From an uncultured Flavobacteriaceae bacterium (lineage in GTDB: Bacteria; Bacteroidota; Bacteroidia; Flavobacteriales; Flavobacteriaceae), in assembly GCA_937773465.1 (NCBI GenBank), contig CALJVK010000019.1, positions 14,173-78,172 of the forward strand: DNA of 64,000 nt. Direction: 5' to 3'. A program made the translations under genes and the position numbers. The notes under the pieces are model-generated. The model saw only the letters and a list, made by a program, of their open reading frames with translations, had not been told where the DNA came from and made no database searches. Each line of letters opens with the position of its first letter. Position 1 is the first letter of the stretch. This document shows positions 1 to 8,841 of this stretch, in pieces.

Positions 1-570
1 ATTTATTAATTTTTTTATTGCTAATGACCTATGACTAATAATATTTTTTTCATTTATTGATAATTCAGCAAAAGATTTTGAATAACCAGCTGGTCTAAAA
101 ATAGAATCATAACCAAATCCATTTTCTCCAATTGGATTTTTTAAGATTTCACCATTTATTATTCCTTCAAAAGTGTGGATTTTATTTTTAATTATTAAAG
201 CTATTATTGTTTTAAACCTTGCACTTCTGTTCTTTTTTTTTTTTAATTTTTTCAATAACTTATTGATATTATCATTAGAATCACAGGCTTCACCAGCATA
301 ACGAGCGGAATAAACGCCTGGCTCTCCATTTAAAGCTTCTACTTCTAAACCGGTATCATCTGAAAAAACATTAGTATTAAATTTATTGTAAATGTATTTT
401 GCTTTATAAATAGCATTGCCCTCAATTGTATTTTCATTCTCTGGAATATCATCACTGAACTTTAAGTCTTTAAGGCTTATGATCTTTACATTATTAGGGA
501 TAATCTTGTTGATTTCTAACAATTTATTTTGATTTCCAGTTGCGAATATTAAATCTATATGTTTAATCAT
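1..570 (-). CDS. rdgB: Non-canonical purine NTP pyrophosphatase RdgB/HAM1 (3' end cut by window edge)
   Basis: Hydrolyses dITP, XTP and dITP-like nucleotides to the monophosphate and pyrophosphate, keeping deaminated purines out of nucleic acids; cytoplasmic. All 190 visible codons read open from ATG at 570 leftward. The N-terminus has the family signature FATGNQNKL, followed by SDDTGLEVEAL, GVYSARYAG and the C-terminal GFGYDSIF and SHRSLA motifs. The family is about 190-200 residues, so only a few C-terminal residues are missing beyond position 1. The start overlaps the end of rlmH by 8 bases, so the two genes are translationally linked in one leftward unit. The assignment is firm. Confidence 0.93.
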   Translation of the reverse strand, partial: MIKHIDLIFATGNQNKLLEINKIIPNNVKIISLKDLKFSDDIPENENTIEGNAIYKAKYIYNKFNTNVFSDDTGLEVEALNGEPGVYSARYAGEACDSNDNINKLLKKLKKKKNRSARFKTIIALIIKNKIHTFEGIINGEILKNPIGENGFGYDSIFRPAGYSKSFAELSINEKNIISHRSLAIKKLIN

Positions 571-1030
571 TATGATATGGGTGATTGTTTAAAATTGTAA
601 AAGCTCTATATAATTGTTCTGTAAAAAACAACCTAATTATTTGATGTGAAAATGTCATTTTAGACAGAGATATTAATCCATTTGATTTGGCATATACTTC
701 CTTTGAAAATCCAAAAGCTCCTCCGATAACAAAAATAATTGTTTTACTTTCTTTAAGTTTCATTTTTAAAAAATCAGCAAATTTTCTTGAGTTATAGTTT
801 TCTCCTTTTTCATCGAGTAAAAAAAGAAGGTTATTATTTTTAATTTTTTTTAAAATATTTTCGCCTTCAATTCTTTTTATTTCATTTTCACTATTTTTTT
901 TTGTTTTTATCGAATTGACTTCTATTATTTGAAATTTATTAAAAAAATTAATTCGTTTTACATAATTACTTATTAGATTAATTAATTCATGATTTTTTGT
1001 TTTTCCAACTACGATTAACTTAATCTCCAT
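563..1030 (-). CDS. rlmH: 23S rRNA pseudouridine-1915 N3-methyltransferase RlmH
   Basis: SPOUT-class methyltransferase that modifies pseudouridine 1915 in helix 69 of 23S rRNA on the assembled ribosome, using S-adenosylmethionine. At 155 residues it matches the usual 155-160. The N-terminal MEIKLIVVGKTK and the SPOUT knot segment with FVIGGAFGF, LSLSKMTFSHQ-type residues and the ending HPYHND are characteristic. The gene overlaps the downstream rdgB start by 8 bases. It is divergent from priA, with a 94-base AT-rich gap that should hold both promoters; no convincing consensus box pair is visible there. Confidence 0.95.
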   Translation of the reverse strand: MEIKLIVVGKTKNHELINLISNYVKRINFFNKFQIIEVNSIKTKKNSENEIKRIEGENILKKIKNNNLLFLLDEKGENYNSRKFADFLKMKLKESKTIIFVIGGAFGFSKEVYAKSNGLISLSKMTFSHQIIRLFFTEQLYRAFTILNNHPYHND

Positions 1031-1124
1031 AAACCTTATAATTGATAAATTTTAATTTATATTTAATATGTAAATATATACTATTGGATAATATTAGTTT
1101 TCTAAAGTTTATAATTGATTAATC

Positions 1125-3551
1125 ATGAATTTTATTGATGTAATTATTCCTCTTCCACTAAAATCTTCTTTTACATACAGTGTTAATGAAAGTGAATTTA
1201 ATTTTCTTAATCCGGGCTATAGAGTTATGGTTCCTTTTGGGAAATCTAAATTTATTACAGGAATAGTTTTACGAAAACATAATGAAGTACCAACTTCTTA
1301 TGAGCCTAAAGAGATAGAATTTATTATTGACGACAAGCCATGTATTACATTAAAACAATTAAGTTTCTTTAGTTGGATTTCAGAATATTATATGACACCA
1401 TTAGGGCAAGTAATTAAGGTTGCTTTGCCAAAATTATTATTACTTAAAAGTGAAAGTGAAATATTATTATTAAAAAGAGATGTTTCTGATATTAATATTA
1501 GTAAAAATTCAAAGTTGGTGTTTGATTTATTAATGATTAGTGAAAAGTTAACTTATAAAGATTTAATATTAAAATTTGAAAAATCAACAATAAATAAAGT
1601 TTTGAATGAATTACTGACTCATTCAATAATTACTTTAAAAGAAGAAGTTTATGATTATTTTAAACCTAAAGTAATTAATTTGATTTCCATTAATCGAAGT
1701 ATTTGTTTAAAAGACTTAAAGGAAATGTTAATTGGTAAAAGATCTCAACTAATTGTTGCTAACGACTTAGTTTCTAATAAAAATAATTCAAAATTTACTT
1801 ATAACGAATTGATTAAGTTGTATGGTGTTTCAAGAGAAACTATTAACAAATTAATTAAATCTAAAATTTTAATTAAATCTTCAGAAATAATTAATCGAAC
1901 TCAATTTGAAATAGAAGAATTAGTTATGCCTAAAAAATTAAGTGATGATCAAAACAACGCTCTACTTGAAATAGAGTCAAGTTTTATTGACAAAAATGTT
2001 TCTCTTTTACATGGCGTTACATCATCAGGGAAAACTGAGATATATGTTAATTTGATTGAAAAAGAGTTATTAAAGAATAATCAGGTATTGTATTTAGTGC
2101 CTGAAATTGCATTAACAACTCAGTTGATAGTACGATTGAAAAAATATTTTGGTGAAAAATTATTAGTATATCATTCAAAATATTCTTTAGATCAACGAAC
2201 CGAAATTTGGAATACTGTTTTAGAAAATCCGGGTAAAATAATTTTAGGAGCCAGATCATCAATTTTTTTACCATACAATAAACTAAGTCTTATAATAGTA
2301 GATGAAGAGCATGAAAATGCTTTCAAACAATTTAATCCAGCACCAAGATATAATGCAAGAGATTGCGCAATTTATTTAGGAATGACTTATAGTGCAAAAA
2401 CATTATTAGGGTCTGCAACTCCTAGTATTGAGTCTTATTATAATGCTATTTCTAATAAATATGGATTAATTAAATTAAATAAAAGATATAAAGGTATTGA
2501 GTTGCCAGAAATTTTTTTAGAAGATTTAAGAGAATCTACTATTAAAAACAAAATGACAGGAAGTTTTTCCGAAAATTTATTAGCAAACATTAAATATACT
2601 CTTGAGAATAAAAAACAAGTAATTATTTTTCAGAACAGAAGAGGTTATTCTCCTTATCAAGAATGCGAATCTTGTGGTTATGTTTTTCATTGTAAAAATT
2701 GTGATGTTGCATTAACGTATCATAGAGTTTCCGACGAACTAAAGTGCCATCATTGCGGATACTGTGTAAATGATGAGGATAAATGTATAAAATGCTCATC
2801 TAATTCACTAGTTAAAAAGGGTTTAGGCACTCAGAAGATTGTTGAAGAATTAACAGAGTATTTTCCTAAATATAGAGTAGAAAGAATGGATCAAGACTCA
2901 ACTAAGAATAAAAATTCATTTTTCAAATTAATTAATGATTTTGAAGAAAATAAATTTCAAATACTAGTTGGTACGCAAATGCTTAGTAAGGGTTTGGATT
3001 TTAAAAACGTAGAACTAGTAGGAGTAATTAACGCTGACAACTTAATTTATTTTCCAGATTTTCGATCTCAAGAAAAATGTTTTCAATTAATTCAACAGGT
3101 GGCAGGAAGATCAGGCAGATACAAATCTCAAGGAAAGGTTATAGTCCAGACATTTAATCCTAAGCACAGTATAATGATGAAAATTAAGAAAAATGATTAC
3201 TTAGGAATGTTTAATGAACAATTGAAAGAAAGACATTTGTTTGATTACCCACCTTATACTAGAATTATTAAAGTCGTTCTAAAAAACAAGAGTAAAGAAA
3301 CCTTGAGAACAGGTGCAATTTGGTTTACTAAAAGTTTAAAAACTAGGTTTGAAAACAAAGTTTTTGGTCCAGAATTCCCTCTAATTCCAAGAATTCAAAA
3401 TAGATATATTAATATTATTCAAATTAAAATTCCAATTAATGAAAACTTGCTGAAAAGTAAAAAAATAATTCTAAAAATAGTTTCTAGTTTTGAATCAATT
3501 TCAAAATTTAGAAGTATTCAAATTTCTATTGACGTTGACCCTTATAATTAA
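1125..3551 (+). CDS. priA: Primosomal protein N' (replication restart helicase PriA)
   Basis: Superfamily 2 3'-to-5' helicase that recognises stalled forks and reloads DnaB away from the origin. 808 residues, normal for Bacteroidota PriA. Visible parts in order: N-terminal 3'-DNA-binding domain (IPLPLKSSFTYSV near the start), helicase core with Walker A GVTSSGKTEIY near residue 298, DEEH box near residue 392, a zinc-binding insertion with CESCG, CKNC, CHHCG and CIKC between about 513 and 560, then helicase motifs VGTQMLSKGLDF and QVAGRSGR. Start chosen at the ATG giving the conserved FIDVIIPLPL N-terminus. Monocistronic between rlmH and the rpsF promoter. DnaB, its loading target, is also encoded in this window. 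Confidence 0.96.
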   Translation: MNFIDVIIPLPLKSSFTYSVNESEFNFLNPGYRVMVPFGKSKFITGIVLRKHNEVPTSYEPKEIEFIIDDKPCITLKQLSFFSWISEYYMTPLGQVIKVALPKLLLLKSESEILLLKRDVSDINISKNSKLVFDLLMISEKLTYKDLILKFEKSTINKVLNELLTHSIITLKEEVYDYFKPKVINLISINRSICLKDLKEMLIGKRSQLIVANDLVSNKNNSKFTYNELIKLYGVSRETINKLIKSKILIKSSEIINRTQFEIEELVMPKKLSDDQNNALLEIESSFIDKNVSLLHGVTSSGKTEIYVNLIEKELLKNNQVLYLVPEIALTTQLIVRLKKYFGEKLLVYHSKYSLDQRTEIWNTVLENPGKIILGARSSIFLPYNKLSLIIVDEEHENAFKQFNPAPRYNARDCAIYLGMTYSAKTLLGSATPSIESYYNAISNKYGLIKLNKRYKGIELPEIFLEDLRESTIKNKMTGSFSENLLANIKYTLENKKQVIIFQNRRGYSPYQECESCGYVFHCKNCDVALTYHRVSDELKCHHCGYCVNDEDKCIKCSSNSLVKKGLGTQKIVEELTEYFPKYRVERMDQDSTKNKNSFFKLINDFEENKFQILVGTQMLSKGLDFKNVELVGVINADNLIYFPDFRSQEKCFQLIQQVAGRSGRYKSQGKVIVQTFNPKHSIMMKIKKNDYLGMFNEQLKERHLFDYPPYTRIIKVVLKNKSKETLRTGAIWFTKSLKTRFENKVFGPEFPLIPRIQNRYINIIQIKIPINENLLKSKKIILKIVSSFESISKFRSIQISIDVDPYN

Positions 3552-3564
3552 ATACGTTTAGAAT

Positions 3565-3595
3565 TTTGTTTGTGTATATTAAAAATGTATTTTTG
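3565..3595 (+). promoter_or_regulatory. Promoter of rpsF-rpsR-rplI
   Basis: A -33 box TTTG (3565-3568) is separated by exactly 19 bases from TATTTTTG (3588-3595). This fits the Bacteroidota housekeeping sigma consensus TTTG-N19-TAnnTTTG in every specified base. Transcription would start near 3600, leaving a leader of about 18 bases before the rpsF ATG at 3618, too short for a structured ribosomal-protein leader. Confidence 0.8.
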
Positions 3596-3617
3596 CGACC
3601 AATTTTTAATAAAATAT

Positions 3618-3956
3618 ATGAATCATTACGAGGCTGTTTTCATTCTAAATCCCGTTTTATCTGAAGATCAGGTAAAGGAGACAGTAAAAAAATTCGAAAA
3701 CTTTTTAATCAGCGAAGGATCAGAAATTATCTCAGTTGAAAACTGGGGACTAAAAAAATTAGCTTATTCCATTCAAAACAAACAAAGTGGATTTTATAAT
3801 CTTATAGATTTTAAAGCTGCCAATACCACAGTTGAATTGTTTGAAACTGAATTAAAACGAGACGAAAGGATTATGCGTTATTTAAATGTCAAATTAGACA
3901 AATATGCTGATGCTTGGTCTGTTAAAAGAAGAGAACGTAACACTAAAAAAGCTTAA
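3618..3956 (+). CDS. rpsF: 30S ribosomal protein bS6
   Basis: Ribosomal protein S6 binds 16S rRNA in the platform together with S18, encoded next. The start is placed at the ATG giving [12 protein letters not shown], the typical S6 N-terminus. An upstream in-frame ATG at 3570 would add 16 non-conserved residues and lies inside the promoter, so it is rejected. The 112 residues match the usual Flavobacteriia length, with the family motifs WGLKKLAY and RYLNVKLD. First gene of the compact rpsF-rpsR-rplI operon, with a 2-base gap to rpsR. Confidence 0.96.
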   Translation: MNHYEAVFILNPVLSEDQVKETVKKFENFLISEGSEIISVENWGLKKLAYSIQNKQSGFYNLIDFKAANTTVELFETELKRDERIMRYLNVKLDKYADAWSVKRRERNTKKA

Positions 3957-3958
3957 TT

Positions 3959-4252
3959 ATGTCAACATTAGAACAAGCAGGTAAAGCAAATCAGGGAGAA
4001 ATAAGATATCTTACTCCACTAGATATTGCTACAAAAAACAGCAAAAAATATTGTATGTTTAAAAGATCTGGTATCAAATATGTTGATTACAAGGATCCAG
4101 ATTTTCTTTTAAGATTTATTAACGAACAAGGTAAGATTTTGCCAAGAAGATTAACAGGAACATCTTTAAAATACCAAAGAAAAGTTTCAGTTGCTGTTAA
4201 AAGAGCAAGACATTTGGGACTTTTACCTTATCAAGCAGACATGTTAAAATAA
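3959..4252 (+). CDS. rpsR: 30S ribosomal protein bS18
   Basis: Ribosomal protein S18, partner of S6 in the 30S platform. 97 residues, with the core motif [19 protein letters not shown] followed by [20 protein letters not shown] and the ending LGLLPY. The N-terminal 25 or so residues form the extension usual in Bacteroidota. No CxxC zinc knuckle is visible, as in many S18 proteins. It lies 2 bases after rpsF and 4 bases before rplI in one transcript. Confidence 0.96.
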   Translation: MSTLEQAGKANQGEIRYLTPLDIATKNSKKYCMFKRSGIKYVDYKDPDFLLRFINEQGKILPRRLTGTSLKYQRKVSVAVKRARHLGLLPYQADMLK

Positions 4253-4256
4253 TATT

Positions 4257-4709
4257 ATGGAATTAATTTTAAAAAATGATGTACCTAATTTAGGTTTCAA
4301 AGATGACTTAGTTTCTGTTAAAAACGGATATGGAAGAAATTTCTTAATTCCACAAGGACTAGCTATACTAGCTACTCCATCTTCAAAAAAAGTTTTAGCT
4401 GAAAACATTAAACAAAGAGAATTTAAAGAAAAAAAAGTTATTGATGAAGCTAATAAATTAGTTAAAAAACTTGATAAGTTAGAACTCAAAATATCAGCTA
4501 AATCTGGAACAGGTGGTAAGTTATTTGGTTCTATTTCGAGTACTGATCTAAATAGTGAATTGTCTAACCTTGGTTTTGATTTTGATAAAAAAATTATTAA
4601 AATCGTGGGAGGTTCTGTCAAACGACTTGGTACTAATGTAGCTTCTTTAAGACTGCATAGGAACGTTATTCACGAATTATCTTTTGAAGTTGTTAAGGCT
4701 ACAGACTAA
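4257..4709 (+). CDS. rplI: 50S ribosomal protein bL9
   Basis: Ribosomal protein L9 binds 23S rRNA near the base of the L1 stalk. 150 residues, with the N-terminal signature MELILKNDVPNLGFKDDLV, GYGRNFLIPQGLA, a long charged helix (residues about 45-75), and the C-terminal domain with GKLFGSISSTDL. Last gene of the rpsF operon. A hairpin candidate lies about 20 bases past its stop, which would separate this transcript from hisS. Confidence 0.96.
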   Translation: MELILKNDVPNLGFKDDLVSVKNGYGRNFLIPQGLAILATPSSKKVLAENIKQREFKEKKVIDEANKLVKKLDKLELKISAKSGTGGKLFGSISSTDLNSELSNLGFDFDKKIIKIVGGSVKRLGTNVASLRLHRNVIHELSFEVVKATD

Positions 4710-4730
4710 ACTTATTTAATAATATTTTTA

Positions 4731-4770
4731 AATCTGATTCTATTTTCTTAAAAAAATCAGATATTTGTTT
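4731..4770 (+). terminator. Probable terminator after rplI
   Basis: Inverted repeat ATCTGATT (4732-4739) and AATCAGAT (4755-4762) forms a perfect 8-bp stem with a 15-base loop, followed by a T-rich run (ATTTGTTTTATTATT). Stem G+C is low, as expected in this genome, and there is no gene between 4710 and 4788. A role in ending the rplI transcript is inferred. Confidence 0.5.
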
Positions 4771-4788
4771 TATTATTAATTTAAATTA

Positions 4789-6146
4789 ATGTCTAACTCA
4801 CCTTCTAATCCCAAAGGAACTAGAGATTTTCTTCCTTCTGAACTTTCTAAAAGAAATCACATTATTGATATTCTAAAGAAGAATTTCAAAAATTTTGGTT
4901 TTTCAGAAATTGAAACTCCGGCTTTAGAAAAAAACAGTACTCTTTTAGGAAAGTATGGTAATGAGGGTGATAGATTGGTTTTTAAGATTCTTAATTCTGG
5001 TGAAAAAGTAAAAAAAGCTGATATTGAAGCGTTAAAATCAAATAATCTTAATTCTTTTACTAAATCAGTGTCTGAAAAAGGTCTTAGGTATGATTTAACA
5101 GTTCCTTTGGCAAGATACGTTGCACAGCATCAAAATCATTTAATCTTCCCTTTTAAGCGCTTCCAGATTCAAAATGTTTGGAGAGCAGATCGTCCCCAAC
5201 ATGGAAGATTTCAAGAATTTACTCAATGTGATGCTGATGTTGTAGGTAATAATTCTATTATTCAAGAAATTGAATTAATTAAATTATACGATAAAGTTTT
5301 TACTGAATTAGGTTTTGATGATTTAGTTTTTAAAATTAATCATAGACTTATTTTAAAAGGTATTGCAGAATATTTAGGAATAGCTTCTAATTTAAATGAA
5401 TTTATTTCAATAATTGATAAGCTCGATAAGATAGGAATTGAATCAGTTGTAAAAGAAATTAAAGATATGTTTAGTAATGTTTCAATTTCTAAACTTGAAA
5501 ACTTATTAGAAAATAAATCATTAAGTATTGACAATACTTCATCAATACTTTGTGATATACCATTAGCAGTGGAAGGCTTAGATGATTTAACCAGTATTTT
5601 TGATTTTATTATCTAATAAATCAATTAACAACGAAATTAAATTTGATTTAACACTTGCTAGAGGATTAAATTATTACACAGGAACAATAATCGAAGTTTC
5701 TTCAAAATCTAATACTAGATTGGGTTCTTTAGGGGAGGTGGAAGATATGACGATTTAACTTCACTTTTTAATATGAAAAACACTAGTGGAGTTGGTATTT
5801 CTTTTGGTCTGGATAGAATTTTTATCTTTAATGGAAGAAAGAAATCTTTTCCCTGATCATCTTAGAAAATAGTTTTGATGTTATAGTAATCAATTTTGGA
5901 ATTAATTACTTAAAAGAAATTTATCCCGTAATCGATCGATTAAGAAATCAAAATAAAAAAGTATTAATATACCCTGATCAAGTTAAGCTTAACAAGCAAT
6001 TTTCTTATGCTAATAAACACAATGCTTCATATGCTATTGTTTTTGGTGAAAACGAATATAATAATAAAGAAATTATAGTTAAAAATATGATTGAAGGAAC
6101 TCAATCAACTTATAATTTAAATAAAATTGATTCGATCATATTTTAG
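4789..6146 (+). CDS. hisS: Histidyl-tRNA synthetase (four apparent frameshifts in this sequence)
   Basis: Charges tRNA-His. The N-terminal 275 codons are intact and show class II motif 1, the HisRS motif [14 protein letters not shown] and motif 2 [20 protein letters not shown]. From there the reading frame breaks near 5608, 5735 (a missing G in GGGG), 5835 (extra T) and 5862 (extra A). Joining the frames recovers [36 protein letters not shown] and a C-terminal anticodon-binding domain ending with the TAG at 6144-6146. The total, about 452 residues, is the normal length, so the gene is probably intact in the organism and the breaks are base-calling errors. Confidence refers to identity. Confidence 0.9.
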
Positions 6147-6196
6147 TTAACTACTGTTTGATTAAAACGTAATTCTTCTGTTTTAAAATTTCTAGA

Positions 6197-7423
6197 ATGA
6201 AAAACATAGCTGTTATTGGGGGTGGTGCTGCAGGATTTTTTTCAGCAATTTCTGTTAAAAATCATTATTCAACCTATAACGTAGTATTGTTTGAAAAAAG
6301 TTCTAAATTTCTTTCAAAAGTAAAAATTTCAGGTGGTGGTCGTTGTAATGTTACAAATTCAACAAATGATATTAGAATATTGTGTAAAGCATATCCAAGA
6401 GGAGGTAAAAAACTTAAAAATATATTTCATCAATTTGGAACTGAAGATACTAGAAACTGGTTTGAAGAAAGGGGAGTGCCGTTAAAGGTCGAACCTGACG
6501 GAAGAGTATTTCCTGTTTCTAATAATTCACAATCTATAATAGATTGTTTAGTTCATGAATGTGAAAAAAATAATATTTTAATAAAATTTTTAAGATCTGT
6601 AAAACGTCTATCAAAAGTAAAATCAAAATGGATTATTAATTTCAATGACAATAGTTCTTCTGATTTATTTGATAGTATTATTGTAGCCTCTGGTGGCAGT
6701 CCAAAATTAAAAGGATTTGATTGGTTAAAAAATTTAGGTCATAAAATCATTAATCCAATTCCTTCTCTTTTTACATTTAATATGCCAAAAGAATCAATTA
6801 TTAGTTTATCTGGAATTGCTCTTAAACAAGTAAGGATAAAAATTATAGATACTAAAATAGATTTATTAGGACCTCTTCTAATTACACATTGGGGGATGAG
6901 TGGTCCTGTTATTTTAAAAGCATCATCAATAGGTGCCCGAGATTTGTTTGAAAAAGAATATTCTTTTGATCTACAGATAAATTGGTTAATTGATAGAAAT
7001 ACAGAGATCTTATTTAAGAAATTGCAAGATTATTCCATGCTTTTTTCCAATAAATTATTATCAAAACAAAATCCATTTGATTTGCCTTCCCGTCTTTGGC
7101 TATTTCTAATTGAAAAATCTAATTTAAATGATAATAAAAAATGGGGAGAACTAGGTAAAAAAAATATGAGAAAACTCATCGAATTTTTAACAAAAGATTT
7201 TTATTCTGTAAGTGGTAAAACAACTTTTAAAGAAGAATTTGTTACTTGTGGAGGGGTTTCGTTAGAAAATATTGAATTAAAAACTATGCAAAGTAAAATT
7301 GTAACTGACCTTTATTTTGCTGGTGAGGTACTTGATATTGATGGTATAACAGGTGGATATAATTTTCAATCTGCTTGGAGTACTGGATTTATAGCAGGTA
7401 AACTAGGAGGTGAATTTTATTAG
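6197..7423 (+). CDS. NAD(P)/FAD-dependent oxidoreductase, BaiN/HI0933 family
   Basis: Flavoprotein of the HI0933/YhiN/BaiN family (408 residues, full length). The N-terminal dinucleotide-binding loop GGGAAGFFSA (residues 8-17), the family motif KVKISGGGRCNVTN and the C-terminal FAD-contact motifs TCGGVSLENI and FAGEVLDIDGITGGYNFQ are all present. The physiological substrate of most members is not established; BaiN itself acts in bile-acid metabolism of gut bacteria, which is not implied here. The stop codon (7421-7423) directly abuts the 3' end of the convergent tRNA-Met gene, with no spare base. Confidence 0.85.
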   Translation: MKNIAVIGGGAAGFFSAISVKNHYSTYNVVLFEKSSKFLSKVKISGGGRCNVTNSTNDIRILCKAYPRGGKKLKNIFHQFGTEDTRNWFEERGVPLKVEPDGRVFPVSNNSQSIIDCLVHECEKNNILIKFLRSVKRLSKVKSKWIINFNDNSSSDLFDSIIVASGGSPKLKGFDWLKNLGHKIINPIPSLFTFNMPKESIISLSGIALKQVRIKIIDTKIDLLGPLLITHWGMSGPVILKASSIGARDLFEKEYSFDLQINWLIDRNTEILFKKLQDYSMLFSNKLLSKQNPFDLPSRLWLFLIEKSNLNDNKKWGELGKKNMRKLIEFLTKDFYSVSGKTTFKEEFVTCGGVSLENIELKTMQSKIVTDLYFAGEVLDIDGITGGYNFQSAWSTGFIAGKLGGEFY

Positions 7424-7497
7424 TAGCGAGAGGGAGATTTGAACTCCCGACCTCCGGGTTATGAATCCGACGCTCTAACCAACTGAGCTATCTCGCC
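7424..7497 (-). tRNA. tRNA-Met (CAT anticodon)
   Basis: A 74-base cloverleaf on the minus strand: acceptor GGCGAGA paired with TCTCGCT and discriminator A, D-arm GCTCAGTTGGTTAGAGC, anticodon loop TTCATAA, T-arm GGGAGTTCAAATCTCCC. The CAT anticodon with this acceptor resembles elongator Met; bacterial tRNA-Ile2 (also CAT) usually has a GGCC-type acceptor. One A-C mismatch closes the anticodon stem. CCA is not encoded. Confidence 0.93.
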
Positions 7498-7512
7498 ATT
7501 ACAAAATGCGCG

Positions 7513-7543
7513 TAAATATATAAACAAATTATATAGGGGCAAA
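7513..7543 (-). promoter_or_regulatory. Promoter of tRNA-Met
   Basis: On the minus strand TTTG (7543-7540), then 19 bases, then TATATTTA (7520-7513), which is 7 of 8 matches to the two boxes of the Bacteroidota consensus, missing only the last G. It lies 16 bases upstream of the tRNA 5' end. Confidence 0.65.
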
Positions 7544-7605
7544 CTAAGAAGAAAAAATAATTAAAATTCTTTTTTAGAATTGATTTAATCTATATATTGC
7601 CAGTT

Positions 7606-7998
7606 ATGGTATTAAAAGAAAAGTTCGAAATAGAGTTTCCAATTCAAGCTTCACCGCACATGTTATATCAATATATTTCATCTGCCTCTGGACTATGCGA
7701 GTGGTTTGCTGATGATGTAAATTCTAGAGGAAAATCTTTCTCTTTTCTTTGGGACGGATCCGAGGAAATTGCTGATTTAATTTCATCTAAGTCTGATTCT
7801 TTTGTTAAATATAGATGGATGGATGATTCTGATGATCAAGACAAATGTTTTTTTGAAATTAGAATTGTTGTTGATGAGATAACTAAAGACGTTTCCTTAA
7901 TGGTAACTGACTTTGCTTATGAAGATGAAGTCGAAGAATCTAAAATGATTTGGGAAAGTCAAATATCTGATTTAAAAAAACTGGTAGGTTCATCTTAA
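7606..7998 (+). CDS. START-like domain protein of Flavobacteriia
   Basis: 130-residue protein with a helix-grip (START/AHSA1-like) sequence pattern: KFEIEFPIQASPHMLYQYIS at the N-terminus, then SGLCEWFADDVNSRG and a WDGSEE segment, ending in an amphipathic helix with WESQISDLKKL. Members are widespread single-copy proteins in Bacteroidota; a hydrophobic ligand is plausible from the fold, but none is known to me. The start is placed at ATG 7606; a TTG at 7597 would add three residues. It runs 6 bases before the aminotransferase gene and is probably cotranscribed with it. Confidence 0.75.
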   Translation: MVLKEKFEIEFPIQASPHMLYQYISSASGLCEWFADDVNSRGKSFSFLWDGSEEIADLISSKSDSFVKYRWMDDSDDQDKCFFEIRIVVDEITKDVSLMVTDFAYEDEVEESKMIWESQISDLKKLVGSS

Positions 7999-8004
7999 TT
8001 ATTC

Positions 8005-8841
8005 ATGATAAATTATAACGAAAATTATATTAATAAATCCGATTCTGATTTATTAAACAGAGGTTTTCTATACGGAGATTCGGTTTTTGAATCTATAAGA
8101 ATTGTAAATAATAAAATTATTTTTTGGGAAGATCATTATATGCGTTTAATGTCTTCTATGAGAATAATTAGAATTGAAATTCCACAAAGTTACACTCCAG
8201 ATTTTTTTAAATTACAAATTACAAACACAATTTCTAAAGTTAATTCTAGTTTTACAGGCAGAGTTAGATTGACTATTTTCCGAGAGGGAGGCGGGTACTA
8301 TACTCCAGAGTTGTCGTCTCCTAGTTTTATTGTTAATTGTAGTGTAATTGACAGTAAAGAGTTCTTTTTAAAAGACTCTGATTTTAAAGTTGATTTATTT
8401 AAGGACTATTACATCCAAAACGATTTGCTTTCAAATTTAAAAACTAATAATAAATTAATTAATGTTCTTGCTGGTATTTATGCTAATGAAAATAATTTAG
8501 ATAATTGTATTTTATTAAATAATAAAAAAAATGTTACTGAATTTCTAAATGGCAATCTTTTTATCGTTCGTGGAAATAAAATTATAACTCCAAATTTAGA
8601 TTCTGGATGTTTAAAGGGTATTATGAGAAAAAAAATTATTGAATACGTTAAACTACTTCCCGAATTTTCTATTGAAGAAACCGTAATATCTCCTTTTGAT
8701 TTACTTTCAGCAAATGAAATATGGTTAACAAATTCAATTTCAGGTATAATAAACGTGACAAATTATAGAAACAAATCTTTTTCTAATGATATTGCTAAAA
8801 TCTTTATTGATTTCTTGAATAAAAAAGTATCTAATATTTAA
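8005..8841 (+). CDS. Class IV aminotransferase (branched-chain aminotransferase / aminodeoxychorismate lyase-like)
   Basis: PLP enzyme of fold type IV, 278 residues. The N-terminal RGFLYGDSVFESIRI and LMSS segment, the catalytic lysine in NLKTNNK (Lys146), the glutamate in VTEFLNGNLFIV and the phosphate-binding SGCLKGIMR are visible. The length and the absence of the full BCAT core fit aminodeoxychorismate lyase (folate pathway) or a D-amino-acid-type enzyme better than classical IlvE, but sequence alone does not settle the substrate. Its stop shares the palindrome TTAA with the stop of the convergent yqgE gene. Confidence 0.8.
   Translation: MINYNENYINKSDSDLLNRGFLYGDSVFESIRIVNNKIIFWEDHYMRLMSSMRIIRIEIPQSYTPDFFKLQITNTISKVNSSFTGRVRLTIFREGGGYYTPELSSPSFIVNCSVIDSKEFFLKDSDFKVDLFKDYYIQNDLLSNLKTNNKLINVLAGIYANENNLDNCILLNNKKNVTEFLNGNLFIVRGNKIITPNLDSGCLKGIMRKKIIEYVKLLPEFSIEETVISPFDLLSANEIWLTNSISGIINVTNYRNKSFSNDIAKIFIDFLNKKVSNI

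Noticed and set aside
4731..4770. Hairpin after rplI as a regulatory leader of hisS
   Set aside because: It is a simple stem followed by a T-run and sits about 30 bases upstream of hisS with no alternative structure or histidine-rich leader peptide; terminator fits better.
7424..7497. CAT-anticodon tRNA as tRNA-Ile2
   Set aside because: The acceptor stem starts GGCGAGA, unlike the GGCC/GGGCC types usual for Ile2; elongator Met fits better, though lysidine modification cannot be seen.
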